In this document: in pieces, positions 22,665-34,300 of the stretch
How the letters are laid out: every line of letters begins with the position of its first letter
How positions within the stretch are numbered: position 1 is the stretch's first letter
Source of the DNA: Vitrella brassicaformis
Taxonomy: Eukaryota > Sar > Vitrellaceae
Direction of reading: 5' to 3'
NCBI GenBank assembly: GCA_001179505.1
Contig: CDMY01000292.1
Coordinates: forward strand, 38,137 to 88,689
DNA: 50,553 nucleotides
Position numbers and translations under genes: made by a program
Notes under the pieces: model-generated
Told to the model about the DNA's origin: nothing
The model's input: the letters and a program-made list of their open reading frames with translations, nothing else
Databases searched by the model: none

Positions 22665-23720
22665 ATGGCGTCGTCGTCGCATCAGATGCCCCCCACCACT
22701 CCCCAGCCCGCCCCTCCGGCAGTCTTCTCTCTGCCCGACCTTGCCATCACCAGGGCGGCAGAACTCCGTCGGTGCATCGTCAGATTGCCGCAGGCCGAGG
22801 CCAGCACCGCGCTCACACTCGTCGAGCAGCGCATAGAGGAGGCCATCGGTCGTCTGGGGCTCGAGGACGTCCTGGTCTTCGACGTCGGTGGTCTGGAGGA
22901 CGGCTGGAAGGTGGTGCATCTGCTGGAGGAGGGCAGTGGCGGAGAGTGGCGGGCGATGGGGCGGTTCATTCGGCTGGCCGCCATCTATCGGCTCACACCC
23001 AATGCAACTCTGCCCCTGCGGCTGTCGGCTGATGCGCTGCCCTCCCCAACAGCCCTCCGACAGCTGCCCCTCATCATGGCCCTCTACAAGACCATCGGCC
23101 ATCGCCTCACCCACCAGGGGACCAGCCTGGCGCTGCAGCAAGACAACAATGATGGGGCGTATCGGATCGGCGATGCGTCGTTCCGTGTGGTGCCGTTGAG
23201 TGACCTGACGGCCAACCATCCCTATCGCAGCGGCTACCAGACCACCGATCCCGTCATCCGCCGAGACGACTACCTCTACCGCTCCTTCTCGTCATTCCTC
23301 CTGCGCACGGTGCTCGAGCGGTGGTGCCATGATGAGGGGATGGGCCGCAGGTGGGTGCTGCACGCTCACATCGGCAGGAATGACCCCCGCTATCGCCGTC
23401 TGCTGGCCGAGGCCATCAGCGAGAAGCAGCAGGGGGCCATCGCTGCGGACTTTCGCGTAGACGTCGGCAACCTGAATCATACCAATCCTGACGACAGTCG
23501 TCGTGTGATCGTGAGCGGCTTCCGGCCCAACGAGGACGTCGCTGCCTATCTGAGTGTGAGTGATGGCTACATCTTTCTGTACAGGACCGAGCGGTCTGTT
23601 GGCGATCGGTCTCAGCCGCTGGCCGTCCGGTTCCCTACATCGATGCCCCGCTGGCGTCCCGTGCTGAGTCACTTCGAGCTGGTGGATGACGTCATCAACA
23701 GAGGGACGGTGCTGGGATGA
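22665..23720 (+). CDS. copy 3 of the unknown family, intact
   Basis: Uninterrupted 351-residue frame from ATG 22665 (MASSSHQMPPTTP). A Pro/Ser-rich start of about 25 residues is followed by a helical stretch LPDLAITRAAELRRCIVRLP and VEQRIEEAIGRLGLEDVLVF. Then comes the family core: GEWRAMGRFIRLAAIYRLTP, LPLIMALYKTIGHRLTHQG, DPVIRRDDYLYRSFSSFLL, NDPRYRRLLAEAISEKQQ, VSGFRPNEDVAAYL, TERSVGDRSQPLAVRFP and MPRWRPVLSHFELVDDVINR. No signal peptide or membrane helix is evident. This is the best intact reference for the family, and it shows that copy 1 is broken. Function unknown. It lies divergent from the degenerate ankyrin-TPR-SET gene. Confidence 0.8.
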   Translation: MASSSHQMPPTTPQPAPPAVFSLPDLAITRAAELRRCIVRLPQAEASTALTLVEQRIEEAIGRLGLEDVLVFDVGGLEDGWKVVHLLEEGSGGEWRAMGRFIRLAAIYRLTPNATLPLRLSADALPSPTALRQLPLIMALYKTIGHRLTHQGTSLALQQDNNDGAYRIGDASFRVVPLSDLTANHPYRSGYQTTDPVIRRDDYLYRSFSSFLLRTVLERWCHDEGMGRRWVLHAHIGRNDPRYRRLLAEAISEKQQGAIAADFRVDVGNLNHTNPDDSRRVIVSGFRPNEDVAAYLSVSDGYIFLYRTERSVGDRSQPLAVRFPTSMPRWRPVLSHFELVDDVINRGTVLG

Positions 23721-24293
23721 GGGACAGATGTGTGTGTGTGTGTATGCGGTGAGATGGGGCTGAATGTGTTAGTCGTGAGAGGGCACTGATCAGTTCACGG
23801 AATGGAATGGGTGTCACGTTTCGTTTTATGCAGACTCATCTGCTCACTGTGCATCAGTGAATTTATGCTTTTGAATGGCCGAACTAAGACAGACATCCGA
23901 CACCGTTGATTGAACACCGTGCAGTGCACTAACGGTCTCGCCACTGAGTTGCTGTCGACGCATTTGTCCGTCTTTAGCTGACTGACTTCATTGCCAGACT
24001 CTCACACCTCAGAGATGAAGGAAGCTTCACTTCCATTCGTCCTAGCTCTTCTTCTCTCTATCAGATTCTCACCTACACAGACGCCCTCCCAGGGAATCAC
24101 CCAAACCAATATGAGACGGTATCCACAAACACCACACCGCAGCGACACCCTCGCCAAATCAATCACTCTCTCATCGGATATGGCCGGCCGGTCAGGAAAA
24201 GGGGGAACAAGACACTCTCAAACCTTCTCTGTCGGCTGTTCTCGCTTGCTGTGCTGTACATCACACCCCTCTACCTACATAATGGCTTCACAG
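23721..24293. other. intergenic between convergent genes
   Basis: 3' flanks of copy 3 and of the minus-strand DUF155 gene. A short GT run follows the copy 3 stop. I see nothing else I can support. Confidence 0.5.
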
Positions 24294-27200
24294 TCAGCTG
24301 TCTGCTAGCTGACTAACAGGGGCCCAAATCGCCCCCCTTCCCGCCGTGTTGCGGACCTCACTCTCGCCATCCCTCTTCGTCTCCATCTCATTGCTCACCG
24401 GCGGCGGCCTCTCACCGCTGCCCCCCACACGCACACGAGCCCGCGCCTTTCTCGGCTGCCCATCGTCTAGGCCGTTGCTCATTGTCACGTTGCTGTTAGC
24501 CAGCATTGTTGGCGCACCGACAGCAGCAGCACCACCACCAGCAGCGTAAGGGGTGGTGAGTGGTGAGGGGAACATCCGGCCTCCCAGCAGGTCAAGCAGG
24601 AGAGCCTGCTGCAGCTGCTGGATCTGCGCGGCGTTGAGAGAGCCGGCATCAGCGAAGAAGGCCGACACCTTGTCGTTGAGCTCTTTCTCCAGCTGGCGCA
24701 GGCCCTCCTGCTGCATGGACAGCGACCCCATCACCCTTGGGTCGAGCAGAAAGGACGGCACAGAGGGGAAGGAGGGGAACGGACTGACGGCCGAGGGCAT
24801 CAACAGAGGCGACACTGATGCCATTCCGGGGGCGAAGAAGGGGGATGATGCTGCTGCTGGTGTGGTTGTGTTGTCGCCGTCGCTGCCCTCGCCAAACCGC
24901 CTTCTGGAGAGGCTGAGGCGCTTCTGGCTGCCCTCCCTGAACGACCGGGACGAGTCGTGCGTCCGCAGCAACGTCGCCCTCCGCTCTCGAATTGCAGGCG
25001 GGCTCGACCTGCTGCTGCCGCTGGTGCCCCGCTGCTCATCGGTCTCTTCTCGCCGTTGCTCACTCGTAGCATCCTCATGGTTGTTGCCGGCAGCAGCAGC
25101 AGCAGCAGCGGGAGGGTCGCTCCGTTGCCTCTCTGCCGACCTGTTTCTCTTCGGGTGTCTTCTGAGGGACCTGCTGAGGGTCTGGGAGACCTGCTGAATG
25201 CGGTCCTTGAGTGTTGGGGCGGCGGGTCGGGCTGATGACGGCTCGCGCGCAAAGCGCTTCCACGAGAGGGAGGGGGCTTGCGCAGCTCTGAACGAACCAA
25301 CGAGGGAAGGACAATGGGACAGATGGACACACAGCTCTCTTCGGCAGATGTTGTAGAGTTCTTCTCACCTGTCGGTGACGGATTGCGATTGCTCATACGC
25401 ATGGATGGGTGGGTATTTCCTGTGGGCCGCGGTGGCGGGGGCCGTGTCGTAGACCATGTCGGCGAGGGCGTTGAGTTGGTGGGCATCCATGCCCTCTGGC
25501 AGGTTGTGCAGCAGCTCGCTGATGTCGTCTTCGTACGAGTAGAGCTCACTGGCGCTCTCCTCATCCAGCAACATGCCACCCTGACGACAGAAACGCAAAA
25601 TGGATGTGCTGCTGCACATCCCACCCTCTCTCTCTCTCTAGCGGTGTGTGTGAGTTGGCCACCCACCCGTGGCTGCAGTTGCATGGCCTTCTCGAACTCT
25701 CGTCTGGCCCGCCGCCTGCCGATGACGCCGCGGACAGTGCGGATGACGGGAGGAGCCACCACCAACGCACCCACACCACCTGGACCAGTGCACACACATG
25801 GGTCAGCTTCGGTACAGGTGTGTCATGTCCGGCCAGCTGCTTACCGATGGCGAGCACTCTGACAGGGACTGGCAAAGCGATCAGAAAACTCTGACACGAC
25901 CTGCACACAAGGGGTGACAGAAACAACGTGAAATGCAGCCGTATAAGTGCCTTGGTACGGAGCTGCATACGTCCTTACTTGGAGAGGTTTGTGAGTCTTG
26001 TGTATTGGTTCTTGAAGAACATGAAGATGGCTGGGATGTCGAGCAGCTCCTTGAGTATCTCGATGAGGATCTCGAGCGTGATGAGGAAGATGACCGTCTG
26101 GCCCTCCTTGTGGGTCTGCTGCACAGACAGCTCGTCGTTCAGGATCTCATACAAATCCTACACACCACCACACACACCACCACACATCCATCGGTGTGTG
26201 TGAGTGTGTTTCGTGTCTTGTCTGTGTCGAGCGGCTGACTTTGATGATGTCGAGTCGTTGGTTGAGTATATCGGCTCTCTCGCTGACGCCCAGGTAGGTC
26301 CTTCCCAGTCGGTAGAGGTTCTCCCACTCGTCAAACTCCCACAGAATCTCTGGCGTGTCCAGAATGTCAGTCTGCCATTCATTCATCGCACAGCATTGTG
26401 GAGAGAACGGCGTGTGTGCGGCTCGTGTGTTGTGTGTTGGTGGGTGGCTGCTTGCCTGTAGGTTGACGTTGGCTCTGAGGACGAACAGCCTGCCCAGCTG
26501 TCGTGCGATGGATCGCCTGCTCATCCAGGTGGTGCCGTCGCGAGCCATCGACTCCGGGATGCGGCGGGTCCTGAAATCAGGGAGCCAGCGATGACATTCA
26601 CACATTTCTTGTGTCGGTGGTGGGCGGCCAACGACGCACCCACCTTTCGATGGTGTCTTCAATGATGTTCTCAAACACGGCCAACTTGATTGACTTACAT
26701 ACGCCAGACACATAGAGGAAGAATGCCGCTGAGGCCAGGCCAGCGCACCAAGCACGGCTGCCGTGTGTGATGTGAATGGTGGGCAGGGCATACCTGTGCG
26801 AGTGCGTATGAGTAGGCGAGCTTCTCGAATGTGTTGGACGTCACCAGGAAGAAGGCGTCACGCCCTACACACATACACAGAAACAGAGGTGCACCTCGCC
26901 AGACTGGTGTCCGTGCATCTGTGTGTGTGTGTGGGTGGGTGTGCGTACGTATTTGTGGTCTGTCCTCCGAGAAGACAAACTTCATCTCATCCTCCTCCAA
27001 GTCAACCTCAGGAGCTGACAGCACACAACACACCACACAAGTGTGAGTGATACTGATACGCACTTGTGTGTGGGTGACCATAGGACTGGCATCCACTCAC
27101 CAGGTTGGAATACGAACGGCCGTATGAGCAGCCTCAGCTCCAGCCGCTGCTTGGCGTTGAGGTCCCACCCCACCATGCACCCAAACCGAAAGAAAAACAC

Positions 27201-27983
27201 ATCGCGGCTGCCGAATGCCTGACGAGTCACAGACAGAAGCAGATGGACGGTGCTGCGTTGAGTGTCATTTGTGTGCTGACCTTAGCGAATATGACCTCCT
27301 CGAAGACGCTGGTGACCTTCAGTGGGTGCTCCTGGCCGGGAGCCAACTCGGGCAAGTTCCTCTCTGCACCAACACAACACAAATAAACCGACAGCGAATG
27401 AACGATTTTCTCTGTCTGTCTGTATGTGTGTGCTGGCCGCACTCACTGACCATCGAAAGCCTCCTCAATCTCCTCCAGATCCAGCGACGCACCTGCACAA
27501 ACAGACAAACAGACAAACAGACAAACAGACAAACAGACAAACAGACAAACAGACAAACAGACAAACAAACAAAGAAACAGACACACAGACAGACAAACAA
27601 GCAAAGCAGACAGACACAACGACACGTACCCATCACAGAAATGTGACTGTCAGTCATCCCATCTGCCATTGCCCTCTCTGCTGACCGAGGCAGACGCCAT
27701 AGACATCCCCGTCAGGTTTGATCTGCTCGTCAAACAGGCTCTTCCGCAGACTCCGTCTTCTCGCCGCCGCGCCCCTCTTGGCCACAGTGCGGTCGCCCCT
27801 GTCGCGATGGTCAACCATCACCAACACACCTGCTGGACCACTCCGTGGGAGCCGCAGCCGCCGCTGGACACCCCGCCTGGCTCCCATGGTTTGAGGTGTG
27901 GCCGGTGACGGAGCGAAGGCCGTAGAGGGAAATGCGGCGCGCGTGAGAATGGGCGAGAGAAGCAGCAGGCAGAGGCGCTTCAT
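24294..27983 (-). CDS. RMD1/DUF155-family membrane protein with plastid-type leader
   Basis: Multi-exon minus-strand gene. The start at 27983 gives MKRLCLLLLSPILTRAAFPS then TAFAPSPATP and an Arg-rich stretch: a signal peptide plus an AFAP-type junction, as in bipartite leaders for secondary plastids. The DUF155 core follows: SRDVFFFRFGCMVGWDL, LEEDEMKFVFSEDRPQI, FEKLAYSYALAQSIKLAVFE, IERTRRIPESMARDG, LGRLFVLRANVNLQTDILDT, WENLYRLGRTYLGVSERADI, LNQRLDIIKDLYEILNDEL, and a hydrophobic TVIFLITLEILIEIL. This order matches yeast Rmd1 and plant RRG-type proteins, which are organellar. A second hydrophobic region (SFLIALPVPVRVLAI, GALVVAPPVIRTV) and a long disordered C-terminus (Arg/Ser, polyAla, helical QQLQQALLLDLLGG) are extra to the family. 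An intron at about 27492-27710 holds a CAAACAGA repeat array. Its start faces the ankyrin-TPR-SET gene across 319 bases. Confidence 0.87.
27493..27604. repeat. CAAACAGA minisatellite in an intron
   Basis: About ten tandem copies of an 8-base unit (ACAAACAG phase), decaying at its right end into CAGACAGA variants. It lies within the first intron of the DUF155 gene and so is read there as TCTGTTTG. Confidence 0.9.
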
Positions 27984-28302
27984 CGTCGTTGTTTCATCGC
28001 AGTTTGATTGCCAGTCAATGTGTGCGAGCTTGGACCGACGAGAAGGGAAGGGAAGGCGAGTCCTTTTCGAAACCGGGAAGCTTCCTCGTCGGCTGCCAGC
28101 GGCTGTGACTGTGTGTTGATTCGTCGAGTGAATCACTGGCGAGGATGGAGAGCCGACTGTGAGCTGTGTAGCGTGTAGACCTGAGGCCAAGGAGTGCCTC
28201 GAGGGCGTCAAAGACGGGTCACACAGGTCAGTCACCGCACCAAACAGACAGCAGCGGCGGCGAAAGGCGAAGGACACGCAAGCAATTCAGTCTGGTGTGC
28301 AG
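27984..28302. promoter_or_regulatory. shared upstream region of two divergent genes
   Basis: 319 bases separate the start codons of the DUF155 gene (minus) and the ankyrin-TPR-SET gene (plus), so both promoters must lie here unless distal exons exist. The right part (about 28228-28302) is conserved in the minus arm. It contains a plausible 5'-UTR intron beginning after ACACAG at about 28228 and ending TTCAG at 28290. No TATA box or other element is clear. Confidence 0.4.
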
Positions 28303-31300
28303 ATGAAGTCGTTGTCTGGCTCGTCTGGGAGGCGCCGGGCGGCGGCTGCCTCTTCTCGGTCGCCAGTGGATGACATGCCTTCGTCAAGCCAGGTAAATGG
28401 CAACGATGAACTTGACTCGACGTAACATGCATGTGGTCTCCTGTGTGCGTGTGCTTGATCCACTCAGAGTCAGCAGAAGCCCTCCTACGAACGGCAGCTA
28501 GACGCCCTACTCAGTCCGCAAGGCTTCTCGCTCGGCGAGATGTACGACGGGGATGGGCGGGAGTGCGACGGCCCCGCCAACCGACAGCTGGCTTCTATGA
28601 TTTTGTGCCGCACCCCTGACGCAGACTCGCAAGTCTCAGCACTCTGCAGTCATGAGAGAGGGGCTGACCCGTCTGCTGCCATCAGTATTGCCCTGAACGA
28701 ACGGCTGGCGGCACCCATCAGCCTCCTGTCGATGGCCATCGACGACGAGACGGACAGCTCAAGTCCTATGTGGCTGTTTACTGCCGACAAGGGGCTGCAT
28801 GATGACAGGCGGCTCGACCTCCCTCTGTGGCCATCTCGCGAGGTGCAGCGGGCGGTGCTCGAGGCGCTGATCGAGGCTGGGGCTGATGTGAACGGCGGGG
28901 ACCCGAGACCCCTCGCCGTGGCACGCTGGTGCGCCAATCTGACCGCTGTGGAGGTGCTGCTCAAGCGTGGGGCGGCTGTGCGAGGCCTGCAGCTGGGCCA
29001 CCTCCCGAATCCATGTCTCCTTCCCCCGTCCCCCGGCCCCCAGTATTACAGCGCCCTTCTCGACGTCTACCGCCGGCTGTTCGACCACGACCGGACACTG
29101 GCAACCGAGCAGCTCGAGGACAGCGGGGCCACCCCCATGTACATAGCAGGTTCAGCAGGGTCGCCCTCACTGCCGACAGACGTCATGTGCTCGTACCTCG
29201 ACCTGCTGGCGGAGCACGGCGCCTCCCTCACTGCCAGAAATGGGAAGGGCTTCACGCCCCTCGATCGCGCCGTCCTTATGGGTGCGCCTTGTGTGGTCGA
29301 GTGGATGTGTGAGCGGCTCGGGGCGGAGGAGATCAACAGGAAGAATGGGAAGGGTTTCCTGCCACTAGAGCTCGCGGGCTATGATCTGTCGAAGGAGAAG
29401 CGCCCGGCTGACTACATCGACAAACGCAAGCAGGTGGTCTGCGTGCTGCTTCAGCATGGCGCGTCCCCCGACAGCATGCGCACTGACAACCCCATGCAGC
29501 GGCGAGCATACAGCTTGGTGTCGGACATAGACCGAGAGATGCGCCAGCGGCCCCCTCCCCCATCCCCCTCGCCCCGCTGCCCTCCCCCCATCGTCGAGTT
29601 CTCGTACCCCCCCCGCCTCACGGCAGCAGCAGCAGCTCTCGGCAGAAGTCAAGCAGGTGGCAAAACCAGCCAAGACCATGGCCAATAAGGCGAGCAGCAC
29701 CGACTCTGTGAAAGTCAGTGCGGTCAAGAAGGCGTCCACTCCTGGTGGGCTGATGGATACGATCGGCTTCGCCTTCGAGGTCACCGGCCTGCAGCACACT
29801 CAGTGGGCGGCTGCCGCGACAGACACGGCACTGCAGACGGCACTGTCAGCCGGGCGGGCCGTCGTGGATTCAGTGGTGGCCTCATCCCAGTGGGCGGAGA
29901 TTGTTCGTCCGACAGACCCCATAGACCCCGGCAAGAACATGCTGACCTACTTGCAGCGAATCGCAGGTATGCAGGCGGGGAGGCGGGCGGGGCAAGGGAA
30001 GTGGGTGCGTGCTAATCCTTGCCTTTCCCTTCTCTTCCTATGTTGCGTGCTAATCCTTGCCTTTCCCTTCTCTTCCTATGTGTGACAGAGTCTGTGAACA
30101 CTGAGCAGCAAGCTGCTCGCGATGCGGCTGCTCCTCATGCACCAACCCGACCCGACCGACCCGCCCTTCTCCCCACCGCGGTGATTTTCATCCGGTCGGT
30201 CATGGGAGCAGATATACGAAGGCGTGACTTTTCTCGCCCGTCGACCGAAGAGCAGTTCGCCTTGCGGCAGCTGAGGACGGCAACCGAGGCCACCTGTGGC
30301 GCCGGCGGGGAGCGTGTGGGACTCAAAATGGCTACCCACGATGCATTCGGCTCGGCCAACTTGCCCGTCGTGTGGGCTGGCGCAGTGGGCTTCGAGGAGC
30401 TGACAGAGGCGTGCATGAGCATGTTTGCCATCCTGCTGGGCGGCCTGTCGAAGTTCCAGCGGCGCGCCATTACGAGCGTAGCCAATTGTTGGGAAGATGC
30501 TCTTCAAGATGCCTTCGAAGGGTCCGCAGCAGCAGACAGTGGTCTTCTCGCACTCCCAGACACTCCCAGCAAGGTGAACCGACAGACGTGCTGCGCATCG
30601 GCTGACCCACTCATCCTTCCCTTGTGTGTCGTTCTGTCTGATCTGACCAGTCTGGCGCTGCTGTGTTCACAGGCGTCTCATCGTCCTCGTCGTCGGCCGC
30701 CCCGCCCCCCATCTCACCCCTCCCGCCCTCATCCCTCGGCCTTCCAGGCTGGATGTCGCCAGACACCTCACGTCCATCATCGTCCGGCGTACCTCAGCCA
30801 CGCCTCAGCGGGTCAGCTGGGTCGGCGTCCCACCGGCCGCTGTCGTTTGAGGAGGACGTGCAGCGGGCGACCAACGTGGCCGGGATCCTGGTGCGGCTTC
30901 TCCGCCTCGTTGCGGCCGCCATGCCAGGCCAGGGAAGAAGCTTTGACGGCCTCGCAGTCTGCAAGAAGCGATCAGCCGGCGGCCGTCCTGTCGACACCAT
31001 CGGCTTCGACTTTCGCGACGATGCTGGCGTGACCTTCTGGGCTCGGTCGCTGTCGGACGCCAGTGTGTGCCGGGCGCTGCAAGATGCCTGTCTATCGCGG
31101 GGCCTTGTCATCGACATCGCTCTCCGCCAGCCAGAGATTGACTCCGGGTGGATTGATGGCGATTCAGTTTGCCACGATGTCACTGCCGAGGCCCCCGATG
31201 AGGCCGCGCCTGACGTGGTCGTCTTTACCGCCCAGCGCACGGATGTCGATGGCACGCTGGTCGCCATCGTCCCGGCCCACTATCGGTCTCGGCCTCAAGT

Positions 31301-34300
31301 GTGGCGTGATGGTGGTGCTGCAGAGCAAGCCGTCGCAACTGCCCGGAGGCTGGTGGACACGTGCCATGAGCAGCAGGGAGGAGAGGAGAAGCCGCTGGTG
31401 GTGGTCCAAGAGGATCCGGCGGGGCTGACGGCAGCGCAGTCCTCCATCAAGGTTGGTTTTGCCGCGCACATGCCCTCTGTGGGGGTGCTGATGTCCAAGG
31501 ACGCCGTCAAGCGGACCTGGGCGGCCTCTTTGGAAGCGTCGGATGTGAAAGTGGCACTAGTCACGCTCACCTCTGCTGGGACAGGTACTCACGCAAGAGT
31601 ACCAGTAAATAGTTCGCCATCCCTCTGGCTGCCACTGTGTCTTTGGTGCATCTGTGTGCAGGTGCTGAGAGTGCGAGTGCCTCCACTTCGTCATCCTCAT
31701 CGGCCGCCCCGCCCCCCATCTCACCGCTGCTGCCCTCAGCACACGACGGCACCATGGGCAAGAAGAACAATACCAAGACCACCATCCACGCGAGCAGCAA
31801 CCAGCCACTCGAGACGAGAGCAGCGGAGGGCGTCGGGCGGCTGGCAGATGGGGGCATCACAGCGGGTCGGCGAGGCAGCGGGCGGCAGGGGCACTCTGCC
31901 GGCAAATGGGTGTCGTCTGAGGCGATGGATGAAGAGACGGCCCGGTCACCGACGAGTGCACACAGGTGGGCGGTGGCCAGACAGCCGCGGAGAGGGCAGC
32001 AATGCCATGACCATGGTTTCCTGCCGAGTCTCAGTCCTCTGGTTGACACCATGGCATCCTCATCCTCATCTGCTGCGCCCTTTCTGTAAGCCATGCGCCA
32101 CAGTGACAGTCAACAAATAGAGTCAACAGAGGACTTGTCTTGGTGTTTTCGTTTGTCAGTGCGCCGGTCGCGGATGCATCTCCGTCTAACGCTGCTGGGG
32201 CGTCGACAAATCTCAGACTGCCCAAAGGCAGCAACAGGGTACGCAATTTGCGAGGAATGAGACTCAGTATATATGGGGAATCGATTCACATGTCCTCTGT
32301 CCCTTGCGTTCTGTTTTTCAGGCATCTGAGAATGGTGTCAATGCTTCTCATTTGGAGCAAGTGGAGAGGCTGCTGGGGCCTCAAGGCCTTTCTCTGGCGA
32401 GCTACGACATTAAATGCGAGACGCCGGAGGCCACGAGTGCCTCTGCCTCTCGAGAGCTGCTGTGTCGGACCATGTGCCGCAGCCTCACAGGTGACGAGGT
32501 CTTGCGGCTGTGTCGAGAGGAAGGAGCGGATGCGACTACGACGCTTGAGACCAAAGGCCGCAGCCAGTGACGGTTTTGAACGGTGAAGGGGAGCCACTGA
32601 TCCACCACCTCCGGCCAGCCCCTGTGAGCGTGCTGTGCCTCGCAGTTGACGACGAGTTCGACAGCCGTCCTGCCCTCTGGTCGGCTGTGACCCAGCGCGT
32701 CAAGCTCCCCGCGTGGCCCTCTCGCCGAGTGCAGCGAGATGTCCTGGATGCGCTCGTCAAATGCGGTGCTGACGTGAATGGAGGCACGCGATGCGTCAGG
32801 CCCCTCAGTGTGGCCCACATGATGGCCAACGTCACGGCGACCGAGGTGCTGCTGGACAGTGGGGCTGCTGTGCGTGATGAAGGGGATGATGCCCCGCTGG
32901 TCAAGACGTCGGATGGGACACAAACAAGATCCTCGGGGCTGGCGATCGGCTTCACCCCCAGAAATGCAGCCCCGTCACATCCCACACCTGCATACGAGAC
33001 AGCCCTGCTCGAAGTCTATCGTCGGCTGTTCGAGTACGAACGGACACTGGCGAGCCGCCACTTCTCTGGGAAGACGGCCATGCACCGTGCCTGCCTGGCC
33101 CCGCCCGGCTTGTCGACAGCCTTCATGCGCGGCTATCTCGACTTGTTGGAGGCCAATGGTGCCTCCCTCGATGCCAGAACCGATAATGACTCGACGCCAT
33201 TGAGCATGGCTGTGAGGTGTGGTGACGCTGGCCCCCCAGTGGTCGAGTGGCTGTGTGAGCGGCTCGGGCCCGACGAGATAAACAGCGAGAACAACAATGC
33301 TGTGGGGCTGCAAAGGACGGCACTGGGTGCGGCGGCGCATCGCCTCGCGGAGCAGCTCAGCGAAGAGGGGACCCCGCCCGAAAAGATCGACCGGCAAAGG
33401 CAGATCATCCGCACACTGCTGCGATATGGTGCGGACATCGGCCTCCTCCCCACCGACCATTCCAGCCGGCGATACGCGCGCAACCTAGTGCTGGAGATCC
33501 AGCAAGGGATGCAGCAGTCTGCGGCGAAGGGTGCGGGTGGCTCTGAGGCGAGTGGGTCGTCAGTGCCCTCCACCGCTCCGTCCACAAGGTAAGTAGGCAA
33601 GAACCATGCACACCAACTGCGGCTGACGAATGTCTTAGTGTTTCTCTCTATGGATGTGTGTGGTGTGTGTGTAGCCGGTCAGGTGCTCCGATCGACGAGG
33701 ACGCCCGTCAGCCGTCTTCGTCAAGTGCCCATACGTGAGCCGTACACTCAAACGACGCGATGGACAGCGCCATATCATCAGTCTTACATCTTTCGTCGCT
33801 CTTTGTGGCTGCTCTCCTCTTTGCAGTAGTGCTGCTGTGGCCTCTGCTGCTGCCAGTGAATCTGCCCCTGTGCAGTCGACTGCCGAGAGATGGAAGGACG
33901 CTGGCAATGCTCTGTTTGCGGCCGAAAAGTATCTCGACGCCTACTGCTCGTATCTCAAGGTGCCCCTCACACAGTGACTGTGACGTATGACCCGTAGATG
34001 GACACGGCTTCCTGCTGTTGTCTCTCCATATGGTGTCAGGGCATCCGAGCGGAGCGTGAGACTATCGCTGAGCTGCTCATTCGCCGCTCCCAGTGCCTCA
34101 TCGGGCTGGGGAGCTACCTCGCTGCCTTCATCGACGTCACCACCGCTCTCCGCATCCTCCCGCCCCCACACTCCATCGAGCCAGGCGGCAAGTACGCCAT
34201 CCTCCAGGAGAACGCCGTGAAGCTCTACAAGCCCCTCATCGCGCAGCTCACCGGTGCAGCTTTCAACCATGATGACCAGGACGTCGATCTGCCATCGAAA

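Noticed and set aside
27493-27604. CRISPR-like array
   Set aside because: Units are 8-base tandem repeats with no spacers, lie in an intron, and the genome is eukaryotic.
33590-33592. TAA as the end of the ankyrin protein
   Set aside because: It is part of a GTAAGT donor after CCACAAG. The next exons continue in phase in both arms, so the stop is intronic.
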